The notes beneath the pieces were generated by a model. The model had not been told where the DNA came from, made no database searches, and saw only the letters and a program-made list of their open reading frames with translations. A DNA stretch of 32,498 bases, from NCBI GenBank assembly GCA_964542475.1, contig CAZIUL010000046.1, positions 1 to 32,498 on the forward strand, given 5' to 3'. The DNA comes from CAZIUL01 sp964542475 (GTDB lineage Bacteria; Planctomycetota; B15-G4; CAYZWU01). Position 1 is the stretch's first letter. Every line of letters starts with the position of its first letter. Shown piece by piece: positions 8,175-16,439 of this stretch. The position numbers were made by a program, and so were the translations under genes.

Positions 8175-9353
8175 ATGCTGAAGGAGGAGTTTACTCCCAA
8201 GGAACAGATGGAGCGCTCGGCAAAGTGGGTGCTCGGAACGGTTGCTGTTCTCCTGATGCTGGGCATGGTGATGGTCTACAGCGCCAAAACCATCAAGTCT
8301 GCCAGGCTGGGAGGGGATCCGTTCAACCCGCTTTTTTCACATGCGGTCAAGGTAGGCATAGGGATTGCCGCCATGCTGGTAATGATGCGGATAGATTACC
8401 GGTCGCTTGGCAGGCATTACGGGAAGCTGTTGATAATAACACTGGTAGTCCTGCTCCTAGTGCTTGTTCCCGGGATCGGCGCCAGGATCAACGGGGCAAG
8501 GCGGTGGTTCCTTTTGTCCGGGGTCATGGTGCAGCCGTCAGAGTTCGCCAAGCTTGTCTTGATCGTGGTGGTATCAAGCGTAGTCGTCAAGGCGGGAGAA
8601 AACATAACACTGTTTTTCAAAGGCCTGGTCCCGCCGCTTATAGCCTGTGTTCCTGTCTGTGCCCTTATACTGGTTGAGCCGGATTTCGGGACAACGGTCA
8701 TCGCCGGATGCTTGACCGTGACGCTCATGGCCATAGGCGGGGTGTCGATTCGACAGCTTGCGATGTTCGTCGGCGGCACAGCACCGCTTCTCATACTTTT
8801 CACCCACATGAGGCTGGGCCATGTGGGGAGCCGGCTGAGCGAGTTCATGAATCCTGCCGAGACAGGTCAGGCGGGATTTTCATTGATGGCCATGGCGTCC
8901 GGCGGCTTCCTGGGAACCGGCCTCGGGGGAAGCTTCTGCAAGCTGAACTTTCTTGCCGAGTGTGAGAGCGACTTTATCTTTTCCATCATCGGAGAGGAGC
9001 TCGGGTTCTGGGGCGCCTCCATGGTGATCGCGCTCTTTGCGGTTCTGATCTACCACGGAATCAGAATCCTTCTCGGCATCAGAAACCGTTTCGGATTCAT
9101 GCTGGCCACGGGCATTTTGCTTCTTTTGTCGGCGCAGGCCCTGGTCAACGTGGCTGTTGTTATCGGCATGGCGCCGACAAAGGGGCTGCCGCTGCCTTTC
9201 ATCAGCTCAGGGGGCTCATCGCTCATCGCCTTGATGATGGCGGTTGGCCTGTTTTTGAACATCGCTGGAAAACCTGATTTGTCATCGGAGAAAATCAATG
9301 ATGAATTTTTCGAAGCGAAGCTATTCAGAATCGTTACAGCCTTCAAGTCGTAG
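8175..9353 (+). CDS. ftsW: Septal peptidoglycan polymerase FtsW (SEDS family)
   Basis: SEDS glycosyltransferase that polymerises lipid II at the septum, working with FtsI. From ATG 8175 the protein is 392 residues with about ten membrane segments. Signature motifs are INGARRWF, QPSEFAKL (P121-S-E-F-A-K126) and GLPLPFISSGGSS beginning at G337. The reading frame is open further upstream (to 7824) inside mraY, but that part is out-of-frame mraY sequence. AGGGAG (8164-8169) five bases before ATG 8175 and the family N-terminus fix the start. A LysM protein starts 16 bases after the stop. Confidence 0.94.
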   Translation: MLKEEFTPKEQMERSAKWVLGTVAVLLMLGMVMVYSAKTIKSARLGGDPFNPLFSHAVKVGIGIAAMLVMMRIDYRSLGRHYGKLLIITLVVLLLVLVPGIGARINGARRWFLLSGVMVQPSEFAKLVLIVVVSSVVVKAGENITLFFKGLVPPLIACVPVCALILVEPDFGTTVIAGCLTVTLMAIGGVSIRQLAMFVGGTAPLLILFTHMRLGHVGSRLSEFMNPAETGQAGFSLMAMASGGFLGTGLGGSFCKLNFLAECESDFIFSIIGEELGFWGASMVIALFAVLIYHGIRILLGIRNRFGFMLATGILLLLSAQALVNVAVVIGMAPTKGLPLPFISSGGSSLIALMMAVGLFLNIAGKPDLSSEKINDEFFEAKLFRIVTAFKS

Positions 9354-9369
9354 CACACAGGAGAGAAAA

Positions 9370-10083
9370 ATGATCAGTGATCTGGAAAAGTACGGGCTCG
9401 TGGCGCTTACGGTTGTCATCGTCCTCATAGTATTCATCGCGATAAACGACTCGCAGGACGAATCGGATCCCATGCTCAATGGGGTTGTTTTCGACGACAG
9501 CCTGAATAGCGAGATCCAAATCGAATCAAAACCGCTTGAAGAGATACCCGAGGTTGTTGTGTTGGAAGACACGGAACAGGAGCGGCCCAATACGCGCGCC
9601 CCGTTTAACTTCATGGAGGAGACGGTGAACTACCCCGGGTCGCCGTCCGCCGAACAGGCCGCGGCGGGAGGGGCATCGCCAAAGCCGCTTCAGGGTGGGG
9701 AGATCTACACGGTCCGCAAGGGTGACAGCCTGTCGCGGATAAGCTCCGCCTACTACGGTTCCCCGATCCATTGGAAGCGGATCGTTGATGCGAACGACTG
9801 CATCGATCCCGACCGCCTGAGCGTGGGACAGAAGATCCTGATCCCAACAGGTTTCATTTCCGGGAACAGGGCTGCGCCCGACGACCGGGGCGGCGTGGCT
9901 CTCGCTTCTTCTGCGAGCGGTGCAGACAGCTACAAGGTAAAGAAAGGGGATACGCTCGGAAAGATCGCAAAGCGGATTTACGGCAGCGCCGGAAAGTGGG
10001 AGAAGATCCTGGCTGCAAACAGGTCGGCGATCCAGGATCCGAGGAGGCTCCAGATTGGTGAGACACTGGTGATACCACGCTGA
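9370..10083 (+). CDS. Membrane-anchored protein with two LysM domains
   Basis: A 237-residue protein with a short cytoplasmic tail, one membrane segment (about residues 9-27), an acidic and proline-containing linker (30-110), and two LysM domains. The first runs about 113-158 (YTVRKGDSLSRIS...GQKILIP), the second about 188-236 (YKVKKGDTLGKIA...GETLVIP). LysM domains bind N-acetylglucosamine-containing glycans, so the domains probably contact periplasmic peptidoglycan. AGGAGAG (9359-9365) precedes ATG 9370 closely; an in-frame ATG at 9298 would overlap ftsW and lacks this site. A cell-division role is inferred from its place between ftsW and murG. The topology resembles FtsN, with LysM in place of SPOR, but there is no sequence evidence of homology. 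Confidence 0.85.
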   Translation: MISDLEKYGLVALTVVIVLIVFIAINDSQDESDPMLNGVVFDDSLNSEIQIESKPLEEIPEVVVLEDTEQERPNTRAPFNFMEETVNYPGSPSAEQAAAGGASPKPLQGGEIYTVRKGDSLSRISSAYYGSPIHWKRIVDANDCIDPDRLSVGQKILIPTGFISGNRAAPDDRGGVALASSASGADSYKVKKGDTLGKIAKRIYGSAGKWEKILAANRSAIQDPRRLQIGETLVIPR

Positions 10084-10135
10084 TTTCGAAGATATGGAGC
10101 CGGGCATCATCCCGGAGTGAAAGGCGTTTTTCTGA

Positions 10136-11230
10136 ATGAAACTGCTGTTCGGAGGAGGAGGAACAGGCGGGCACATAACGCCGGGCAGGAACCTTGCCCG
10201 TTGTCTTTGTACGCGCGGCGGGGTTCACGAAGTACGTTTTCTCACATCCGGCCGAAATGTCGAGGATCTGTTTTTCGAGGGGAGCGAATGGACGAGAAGG
10301 CCGCTCTTTCCCGGGCATGACTCCAGGCCGTCCCTTCTGGATCCCCGTCCCTGGCTGAAGGCGTTCGGGATCGCGAAGCGCGAGGTCGCGGCCTTTGACC
10401 CTGATGCCGTCATCCTCCTCGGAGGGTATGCCGCGCTTCCCCTGCTTCTTGCGTTGAGGGGGAGTAAAAAGCCGCTTTATACCCTGGAGGTCAACGCTCT
10501 TCCCGGCAGGGCGACGCGTGTGTGCACATATTTCGCCCGGCGTGTTTTTTGCCGTTTCGAGGAAACAGCACGTCGTGTTGGAAGCAAGTCAAAGGTATCC
10601 GGAAGCTTTCTCGCTCCAGGCTTTGGCCGGGGGGGGGCGCCGCGGGAGGCGATCCAAAAAGAGATCGGTCTTGATCCCGGCCTGTTGACCCTGATGGTGG
10701 CCGGCGGATCGCTTGGAGCAAGAGCAATCAACAGGTGCGGGGTGAAGCTTCTCGCGCCTCTTCTCGACCGTATCGGGGCGGGGAGAGTGCAGGTGCTGCA
10801 CATTACCGGGACTCGGGATTTTGACATGGTGCGCGATGAGTACGGCGCCTGTAATTTTCCGGTGTCGGTTATTTCGTTCATGGACCCGATGGAAAAGGCG
10901 TACCTTGCATCGGACATGATACTTTGCAGGGGAGGGGCCATGACTCTCGCCGAGATCTCCGCCGTTGGCCTGCCCGCTGTCATCGTTCCGTATCCACATC
11001 ACAGGGACAGGCACCAGTTTCACAACGCAAAGGAGATGATCGAGTCGGGAGGCGCGCAACTTCTGGAGGAGAAGGACATCTCTTCCGCGACGCTATGCAG
11101 CACTCTGCTCGACGTGTTGCTTTCCCCTTCCAGGCTCGCCTCCATGTCCGAAAATGCGAGACGAGATGCGGACAATGACGGCTGCCGGGATGTTTTGGAT
11201 GTGATCGTGGAGGATCTTGAAAAGGTTTGA
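10136..11230 (+). CDS. murG: UDP-GlcNAc:lipid I GlcNAc transferase MurG
   Basis: GT28 enzyme at the inner face of the membrane that converts lipid I to lipid II. The N-terminal phosphate loop is GGGGTGGHITPG (residues 6-17). A second glycine-rich loop, AGGSLGARAIN, opens the C-terminal domain. The UDP-GlcNAc site is represented by CRGGAMTLAEISAVGLP and the PYPHHRDRHQ.HNA segment. The 364 residues are normal for the family. Ribosome binding site weak (GGAGTGAAAGG about 12 bases upstream). A 110-base gap with a nested palindrome separates it from murC. Confidence 0.94.
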   Translation: MKLLFGGGGTGGHITPGRNLARCLCTRGGVHEVRFLTSGRNVEDLFFEGSEWTRRPLFPGHDSRPSLLDPRPWLKAFGIAKREVAAFDPDAVILLGGYAALPLLLALRGSKKPLYTLEVNALPGRATRVCTYFARRVFCRFEETARRVGSKSKVSGSFLAPGFGRGGAPREAIQKEIGLDPGLLTLMVAGGSLGARAINRCGVKLLAPLLDRIGAGRVQVLHITGTRDFDMVRDEYGACNFPVSVISFMDPMEKAYLASDMILCRGGAMTLAEISAVGLPAVIVPYPHHRDRHQFHNAKEMIESGGAQLLEEKDISSATLCSTLLDVLLSPSRLASMSENARRDADNDGCRDVLDVIVEDLEKV

Positions 11231-11283
11231 CCGCGCGGCGCGCCGGCACCATAATTGTGCCGACAGTCAGGAGCACGCGCGGT
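11230..11283. terminator. Nested palindrome between murG and murC (attenuator or terminator candidate)
   Basis: The outer arms ACCGCGCG (11230-11237) and CGCGCGGT (11276-11283) enclose an inner hairpin CGGCAC (11244-11249) / GTGCCG (11257-11262) with a seven-base loop. There is no T-run, so it is not a classical intrinsic terminator. It may be an attenuating, processing or RNA-stabilising structure that adjusts expression of murC-murB relative to upstream genes. Function is inferred. Confidence 0.4.
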
Positions 11284-11340
11284 TGAGCGGTAAGAGCGTT
11301 TTGTACAGAGGAACACCGAACAGAAAGGACAGTGTTGCCC

Positions 11341-12732
11341 ATGAGCAGCTGGCCGGATGCTTTGCGGATTCACCTGGTCGGGGTCGGCGGTGCTGGCATG
11401 AGCTCGATGGCCCTTTTTCTGAAGGAGAAAGGGGCTGTTGTTACCGGATCGGACCGGTGCGGTTCGGCTCTGACCGATGAGCTGCAGCAGAGAGGGATAG
11501 GCGTCCAAACCGTTCCGCCGCACGAAGTAGAGCTTCCTTGTGAGCTGGACACACTGGTTTATACAGCAGCGGTTGGCGAGGACGATCCGCGAGTCAGCCG
11601 GGCAAAGGAGCTCGGGTGCGAGACCGTCAAGTACGCCGTGATGCTAGGCCGGATCATGGACGGCTTTATCGGGGTCGGTGTTGCCGGATCGCATGGCAAG
11701 ACTTCGGTGGCGGGTTTGAGCGCATACCTCTTGACCAGGGCGGGTATGTCCCCGTCTTATGTTGTGGGCGGATGGGTACAGGACCTTTGCGGAGGCGGAG
11801 GAGGGGGATCAGGCGAGCATTTCATAGCAGAGGCCTGCGAGTTCGACCGTTCGTTCCTGAACATCGATCCCGGCTGGGCGGTGATCACGAACATCGAGGC
11901 GGATCATCTGGATTATTACGGGACTTTCGAAAGTATGCTCGATGCTTTCAGGAAGTACATCGCCGGAGTGGCGGACAGGTGCGGAAACCTCATACTGTCC
12001 GACCATGCCGCGCGCGTACTTGATCTTCCGGAGATCCAGGGCCTTACCGCGTGGACATACGGATTCCAGGAGGGGTGTGATCTGCTGGTTTCCGATTACG
12101 ATCTCGTGAAGGGAAGCTCGGTTTTCCGCCTCACGCTTCGCAGGGAAGATATGGGCATGTTCAAGTACAACCGTCCCGGCTATCACAACGTGATGAACGC
12201 GGCGGCGGCTTCGTTTCTCGCGCTTGAGCTGGGGGCTCCTCCGGAAGCTGTCAAGGAGGCGCTTCCGTTGTTCGCCGGTATCCGCCGCCGCCTGGAAGAT
12301 CGCGGCACATTCGGGGGAGTCAGGCTGTTCAGTGATTATGCCCATCACCCCACCGAGATCCGTGCGGTGCTCGATACGCTGCGCAGCCTCCAGCCAAACG
12401 CGAGAATCGTTGTGACCTACCAGGGTCACCAGCGGTGGAGGAACAGCTTCTTTCTGGAGGAGCTGGCCAAGGCCCTGTCCGGTTTCGATCTTGCCCTGCT
12501 CGTGAAGACCTTCTCGGTTCGTGAGAAGGATAGTTCGGGCTTGCCGGGCGGCGAAGCCATCGCACAGGCTGTGAGTCGATGCGGAGGCCGTTCGTGTTTC
12601 GTGGGGGGGCTTGATGACGCTCCCTCGGCAATAAGGTCCAGCATCGAGGATGGTGATCTTCTGGTTCTCATGGGTGCGGGAAGTATAGATGGAATTTCCG
12701 GAGCCGTTGAAAAAGAGCTGTCCATGCGTTGA
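11341..12732 (+). CDS. murC: UDP-N-acetylmuramate--L-alanine ligase MurC
   Basis: Cytoplasmic ligase that adds L-alanine to UDP-MurNAc, the first peptide step. The Rossmann-like start HLVGVGGAGMSSMAL, the ATP loop GSHGKTS (G116-S122), the central EADHLDYY and the C-terminal DYAHHPTEI confirm the family. The usual C-terminal motif close to F-Q-P-H-R-Y-S-R is here YQGHQRWRN, an unusual form. The start could be GTG 11332 or ATG 11341. AGGA (11326-11329) is too close to the former and a workable distance from the latter, so 11341 is chosen (463 residues). It overlaps murB by 44 bases. Confidence 0.93.
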   Translation: MSSWPDALRIHLVGVGGAGMSSMALFLKEKGAVVTGSDRCGSALTDELQQRGIGVQTVPPHEVELPCELDTLVYTAAVGEDDPRVSRAKELGCETVKYAVMLGRIMDGFIGVGVAGSHGKTSVAGLSAYLLTRAGMSPSYVVGGWVQDLCGGGGGGSGEHFIAEACEFDRSFLNIDPGWAVITNIEADHLDYYGTFESMLDAFRKYIAGVADRCGNLILSDHAARVLDLPEIQGLTAWTYGFQEGCDLLVSDYDLVKGSSVFRLTLRREDMGMFKYNRPGYHNVMNAAAASFLALELGAPPEAVKEALPLFAGIRRRLEDRGTFGGVRLFSDYAHHPTEIRAVLDTLRSLQPNARIVVTYQGHQRWRNSFFLEELAKALSGFDLALLVKTFSVREKDSSGLPGGEAIAQAVSRCGGRSCFVGGLDDAPSAIRSSIEDGDLLVLMGAGSIDGISGAVEKELSMR

Positions 12733-13600
12733 AAACGCCATCCTTGGCAAGAGAACCACGGTTGGCATCGGGGGCCGCACTCCGCTTATGCTTGAGCCGA
12801 GGGACAGGAGCGAGATGCTTCGTTCGCTTCAAAGCCTTCTCGATGACGATGTTCCGTTCAGGATCCTTGGCGGGGGATCGAACCTTTTGATTGCCGACAG
12901 CGGCATACATGATGTTGTTCTCAGCACGCGCGGGCTTTCGCGTGTCTTTCGAACCGGGGATGATGCAAGGCGCTTGAATGTCGAGGCCGGGGTTTCCCTG
13001 CCGCAGTTCGTGTCCATGTGCCACCGCACCGGATTGAAAGGCGCCGAAAGCTTGACGGGGATTCCGGGTACGGTGGGGGGGGCGGCAATCATGAATTCGG
13101 GAGGGCGGCACGGCAGCATCGGCAGCCTGATTCGGGGCGCGACGGTCCTTGACCGGTCCGGCAGGCTCGAAGAGCGGGAAATAAAGCCCGAAGAGTTCGG
13201 TTACAGGAGTTCGCCCCTCAAGGGGCAGATCATCGTTGACGTGATTGTTGAACTCGAAGGCGGCGAAAAAGACAAAATCTGGGAGCGAATGAGCGAAATA
13301 CTCGCTGAGAAGCGCTCCACACAGCCGCTCACACGCAGAAGCTGCGGCTGTGTTTTCAAAAACCCTGCCGCGGATTCAGCGGGACGGCTTCTGGATTCGG
13401 CAGGAATGAAAGGCATGATGCGCGGAAAAGCAGAGGTGTCCGAGCTTCACGCCAACTTCATATTGAACAGAGGCGGGTGTTCCTTTGAGGATTATTATTC
13501 GCTGATAACCGACGGCCGGAAAAAAGTGATGGAAAACCACGGCATCAGCCTCGAGATGGAAGTGGAAATCTGGCCTCCGCAGCCCTCTGGGGCCTCTTGA
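12689..13600 (+). CDS. murB: UDP-N-acetylenolpyruvoylglucosamine reductase MurB
   Basis: FAD enzyme that reduces UDP-GlcNAc-enolpyruvate to UDP-MurNAc with NADPH. The FAD-binding ILGGGSNLLIAD, the LTGIPGTVGGA.MNSGG stretch and the C-terminal VFKNP...AGRLLDSAGMKG...VSELHANFI.N are all present, in a 303-residue protein. The position normally holding the catalytic serine (G-S-V-F-K-N-P in many relatives) is Cys221 (G220-C-V-F-K-N-P). The start lies within murC, preceded by GGGAAG. It is the last gene of the dcw run; ddl, ftsQ, ftsA and ftsZ, which often follow, are not here. Confidence 0.93.
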   Translation: MEFPEPLKKSCPCVENAILGKRTTVGIGGRTPLMLEPRDRSEMLRSLQSLLDDDVPFRILGGGSNLLIADSGIHDVVLSTRGLSRVFRTGDDARRLNVEAGVSLPQFVSMCHRTGLKGAESLTGIPGTVGGAAIMNSGGRHGSIGSLIRGATVLDRSGRLEEREIKPEEFGYRSSPLKGQIIVDVIVELEGGEKDKIWERMSEILAEKRSTQPLTRRSCGCVFKNPAADSAGRLLDSAGMKGMMRGKAEVSELHANFILNRGGCSFEDYYSLITDGRKKVMENHGISLEMEVEIWPPQPSGAS

Positions 13601-13680
13601 TGGATGGTATCACTGTAGTTGCGGCGTTTTTATCAGCTTAACACAAAATAAGCACATTTATTCTGAATATTCTATTGTGT

Positions 13681-13696
13681 CCACTACATGTTGTGG
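13681..13696. promoter_or_regulatory. NrdR-box-like palindrome upstream of nrdJ
   Basis: The 16-mer CCACTACATGTTGTGG fits the NrdR consensus (acaCwAtATaTwGtgt) at all its most conserved positions. Degenerate half-sites lie just upstream: ACACAAAAT at 13641-13649 and TATTGTGT at 13673-13680. A possible -10 TATTCT sits at 13668-13673, so a repressor here would cover the start of transcription. NrdR represses ribonucleotide reductase genes when dATP is high. The usual second box at fixed helical spacing is weak, so confidence is moderate. The remainder of 13601-13861 shows no gene and no B12-box-like sequence. Confidence 0.5.
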
Positions 13697-13861
13697 TAGC
13701 ATGTTTCTCCGCGTCTCCGGGAGAGCACAGTTTTTTCGGAGCGTTCGAAGAATAGACGGTTCAAAGCGGATCAGAATGAACTTCATCCATGAACGATCGC
13801 GTTGCAATCGGGGATACTATCATCTTGGGAGTATTTGGCGGTGTGAAGAGGAGGAACCTGG

Positions 13862-16258
13862 ATGTTTGAAGTTAGTGCCAAAGGGAAAACCGGGCAGGAA
13901 AAAACCATTAATATAGATTTCGATTCTGTTTTTAATGATAAACAGGATGAAACCGCAGCTCCCTGCGTGACGAGCAACGCCAAGACCGTTCTGGAGAGGA
14001 GGTACCTCAAAAAGAGCACGGAAGGGGAGTGCATAGAGACTCCCGAAGAGTTGATCCGCAGGGTATCGAAAAACGTTGCTTCAGCAGAGGCTCTCTTGCA
14101 AAGCAACGAAGATGTTGAGGCGGTGGGGGAAGAGTTCTACAAGATGATTTCCGCCCTGGAGTTCATGCCCAACTCTCCCACTCTCATGAACGCGGGCAGG
14201 GAGCTGCAGCAGCTTTCCGCCTGTTTTGTTCTGCCTGTCGAAGATTCGATAGGCTCCATCTTCGAGGCGGTGAAGAACACCGCGCTCATCCACAAAAGCG
14301 GCGGCGGGACCGGTTTTTCCTTTTCGCGCATTCGGCCGAAGAACGACATAGTATCGACTTCGCACGGCTTCGCTTCAGGCCCCCTCTCGTTTTTGAAGGT
14401 ATTCAACGAGGCGACCGACGCCATAAACCAGGGCGGATTCCGGCGCGGCGCCAACATGGGTGTGCTAAGGGTTGACCACCCGGATATCATCGACTTCATA
14501 CGCTTGAAGAGCGAGGACAAGACAATCTCCAACTTCAACATTTCGGTCGGGGTTACCGGGGAGTTCATGGAGGCACTTTTCAAAAACGAGGATTACAACC
14601 TCATCAATCCGCACGACGGCGAAAACCAGCGCAAACTCAGGGCAAAGGAGGTTTTCGACCTGATCGTAGAGATGGCGTGGAAGAACGGCGAGCCCGGGCT
14701 GGTCTTTCTCGACGTGATCAACAGGTCCAACCCCACCCCGATGCTCGGCGACATCGAAAGCACCAACCCTTGCGGCGAACAGCCGCTTCTGCCTTACGAA
14801 GCCTGCAACCTCGGTTCGATCAACCTGGGAAAAATGGTGCTCGGAGGGGAGGTTGATTTCAAGAAGCTGCGAAGCACCGTGCGTAAAGCCGTTCATTTCC
14901 TGGACAACGTCATCGAGGTGAACCGTTACCCCTTGCCTGAAATCGAGAAGATGTGCAAGGGCAACCGCAAGATCGGGCTTGGCGTGATGGGATTTGCGGA
15001 CATGCTGATCCAGATGGGCATTCCCTACAACACGGAATCCGCAGTGGAAACCGCGCGAAACGTCATGAACGCGATCCGGACCGACTCACATGAAATGTCG
15101 CGGGAGCTTGCGGAGAAGAGGGGCTCGTTTTTGAATTTCGAGGATTCGATTTTCAACAAAAACGGGTGCAAAGCGATGCGGAACGCCACAGTGACAACCA
15201 TCGCACCAACAGGCACTATCAGCATCATCTGTGGAGCCTCCAGCGGCATCGAGCCGATTTTCGCCGTGTCGTACATCCGCAACGTGATGGACAAAACTCA
15301 TATGGTGGAAGTTAACCCTTTTTTCAAGCGCATAGCCAAGCGGTATGAGTTCTATACCGATGAGTTGATGGAGGAGATATCGGCAACCGGAAGCGTTCAA
15401 GGCAACGACCAGGTTCCCGAGCCTGTACAGCGCCTGTTCGTCACCTCGCATGACATTGATCCCAAATGGCATGTCCGCATCCAGGCCGCCTTCCAGGAGT
15501 TCACTGACAACGCGGTTTCGAAAACCGTCAACTTTCCTTATGAGGCCACAAAAAAGGAAGTGCGGGAAGTTTACGAAATGGCCTACCAGATGGGTTGCAA
15601 GGGTGTGACCGTGTACAGGGACGGAAGCAGGAAGGACCAGGTCCTTAACATCAGCGGGGTGAACGATGAGGAAGAGGAAACCCCCGTGAAGAGCGCCAAA
15701 CCGCTGTCCCGAAAGCCGGGATTTGGGGCTACCGAGCCGCGCCCCTCGCTTATCGACGGTTGCACCGTCAGAATGAAAACCGGGTGCGGCAACCTGTACG
15801 TGACAATCAACGAAGACAAGAACGGGGAGCCGTTCGAACTCTTCAACCACATCGGCAAGGCCGGGGGCTGCGCAGCGTCCCAGAGCGAGGCCATCGGTAG
15901 ACTCATTTCTTTTGCGATGAGAAGCGGTTCGGATGTGGAGCCGATAATACAGCAGCTCAAGGGCATCTCATGCCATTCCCACGTGTGGGGGGAGCAGGGA
16001 AAGATTCTTTCCTGCTCTGATGCCATCGGCAAGGCGCTGGAGCGTTATGTTTTGACGAAGAGAAGATCGGGCGTCAAGGGAGTTGCAGCCGCTGTTAACA
16101 AGGGAGAAGCCGAAACGGATCCTGAGACAAGCAAAAAAATGCGTATCAAGAGCAAGGGGCTCATGGTGCGCGGCGCCTGCCCTGTTTGCGGCGGTATTTT
16201 AGCTCACGAAGAGGGATGCGTGACCTGCCACTCGTGCGGCTATTCCGAGTGCAGCTGA
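13862..16258 (+). CDS. nrdJ: Adenosylcobalamin-dependent (class II) ribonucleoside-diphosphate reductase NrdJ
   Basis: Reduces ribonucleotides to deoxyribonucleotides using a radical generated from coenzyme B12, so it needs no oxygen. The 798-residue chain shows the redox cysteines C121 (LSACFVLP) and C315 (EACNLGSINL), and the radical site N302-P-C304-G-E306-Q. It also shows the TTIAPTGTISII segment, and a C-terminal cysteine cluster (CPVCGG...CHSCGYSEC) typical of class II enzymes that bind zinc and relay electrons from thioredoxin. GAGGAGG lies just before ATG 13862. It is preceded by a 260-base regulatory region with an NrdR-like box. It sits between the dcw run and convergent recJ, so it is probably a single-gene unit. 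Confidence 0.95.
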   Translation: MFEVSAKGKTGQEKTINIDFDSVFNDKQDETAAPCVTSNAKTVLERRYLKKSTEGECIETPEELIRRVSKNVASAEALLQSNEDVEAVGEEFYKMISALEFMPNSPTLMNAGRELQQLSACFVLPVEDSIGSIFEAVKNTALIHKSGGGTGFSFSRIRPKNDIVSTSHGFASGPLSFLKVFNEATDAINQGGFRRGANMGVLRVDHPDIIDFIRLKSEDKTISNFNISVGVTGEFMEALFKNEDYNLINPHDGENQRKLRAKEVFDLIVEMAWKNGEPGLVFLDVINRSNPTPMLGDIESTNPCGEQPLLPYEACNLGSINLGKMVLGGEVDFKKLRSTVRKAVHFLDNVIEVNRYPLPEIEKMCKGNRKIGLGVMGFADMLIQMGIPYNTESAVETARNVMNAIRTDSHEMSRELAEKRGSFLNFEDSIFNKNGCKAMRNATVTTIAPTGTISIICGASSGIEPIFAVSYIRNVMDKTHMVEVNPFFKRIAKRYEFYTDELMEEISATGSVQGNDQVPEPVQRLFVTSHDIDPKWHVRIQAAFQEFTDNAVSKTVNFPYEATKKEVREVYEMAYQMGCKGVTVYRDGSRKDQVLNISGVNDEEEETPVKSAKPLSRKPGFGATEPRPSLIDGCTVRMKTGCGNLYVTINEDKNGEPFELFNHIGKAGGCAASQSEAIGRLISFAMRSGSDVEPIIQQLKGISCHSHVWGEQGKILSCSDAIGKALERYVLTKRRSGVKGVAAAVNKGEAETDPETSKKMRIKSKGLMVRGACPVCGGILAHEEGCVTCHSCGYSECS

Positions 16259-16300
16259 ACACCGCGACCTAGGCAGATGCGTGGACTCGGCCGGCGCCGT

Positions 16301-16391
16301 TCAAGAGAAGAGGCGGCAACAGAGTGCCGCCCTCCAGCGGGGAAACGGCATGCGCCGGTTAAACATTGGAGGGCGCCGCTCCGTCGGCGCC
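16301..16391 (-). repeat. Palindromic intergenic element, single copy (reverse orientation)
   Basis: Between the 3' ends of convergent nrdJ and recJ. Two hairpins, GGCGGCA/TGCCGCC (16312-16331) and GGCGCCG/CGGCGCC (16372-16391), flank a larger inverted repeat CGCCCTCCA (16328-16336) / TGGAGGGCG (16367-16375). The same parts recur in the 89-bp array at 20571-21043 and at 28116-28177. Here it may serve as a bidirectional transcription stop or RNA-stabilising structure. The rest of 16259-16439 has no gene. Confidence 0.8.
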
Positions 16392-16439
16392 GTGAACGAA
16401 CTCATGCCGGATGCTCGCGACAGGGCACCCGTTCTCTGC

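Noticed and set aside
13601..13861. Cobalamin riboswitch before nrdJ
   Set aside because: Expected on biological grounds but no B12-box-like sequence or suitable fold was seen.
14137..15850. Long antisense frames opposite nrdJ (up to about 250 codons)
   Set aside because: Mirror frames of a GC-rich, clearly identified gene; their sequences match no domain and have no start signals.
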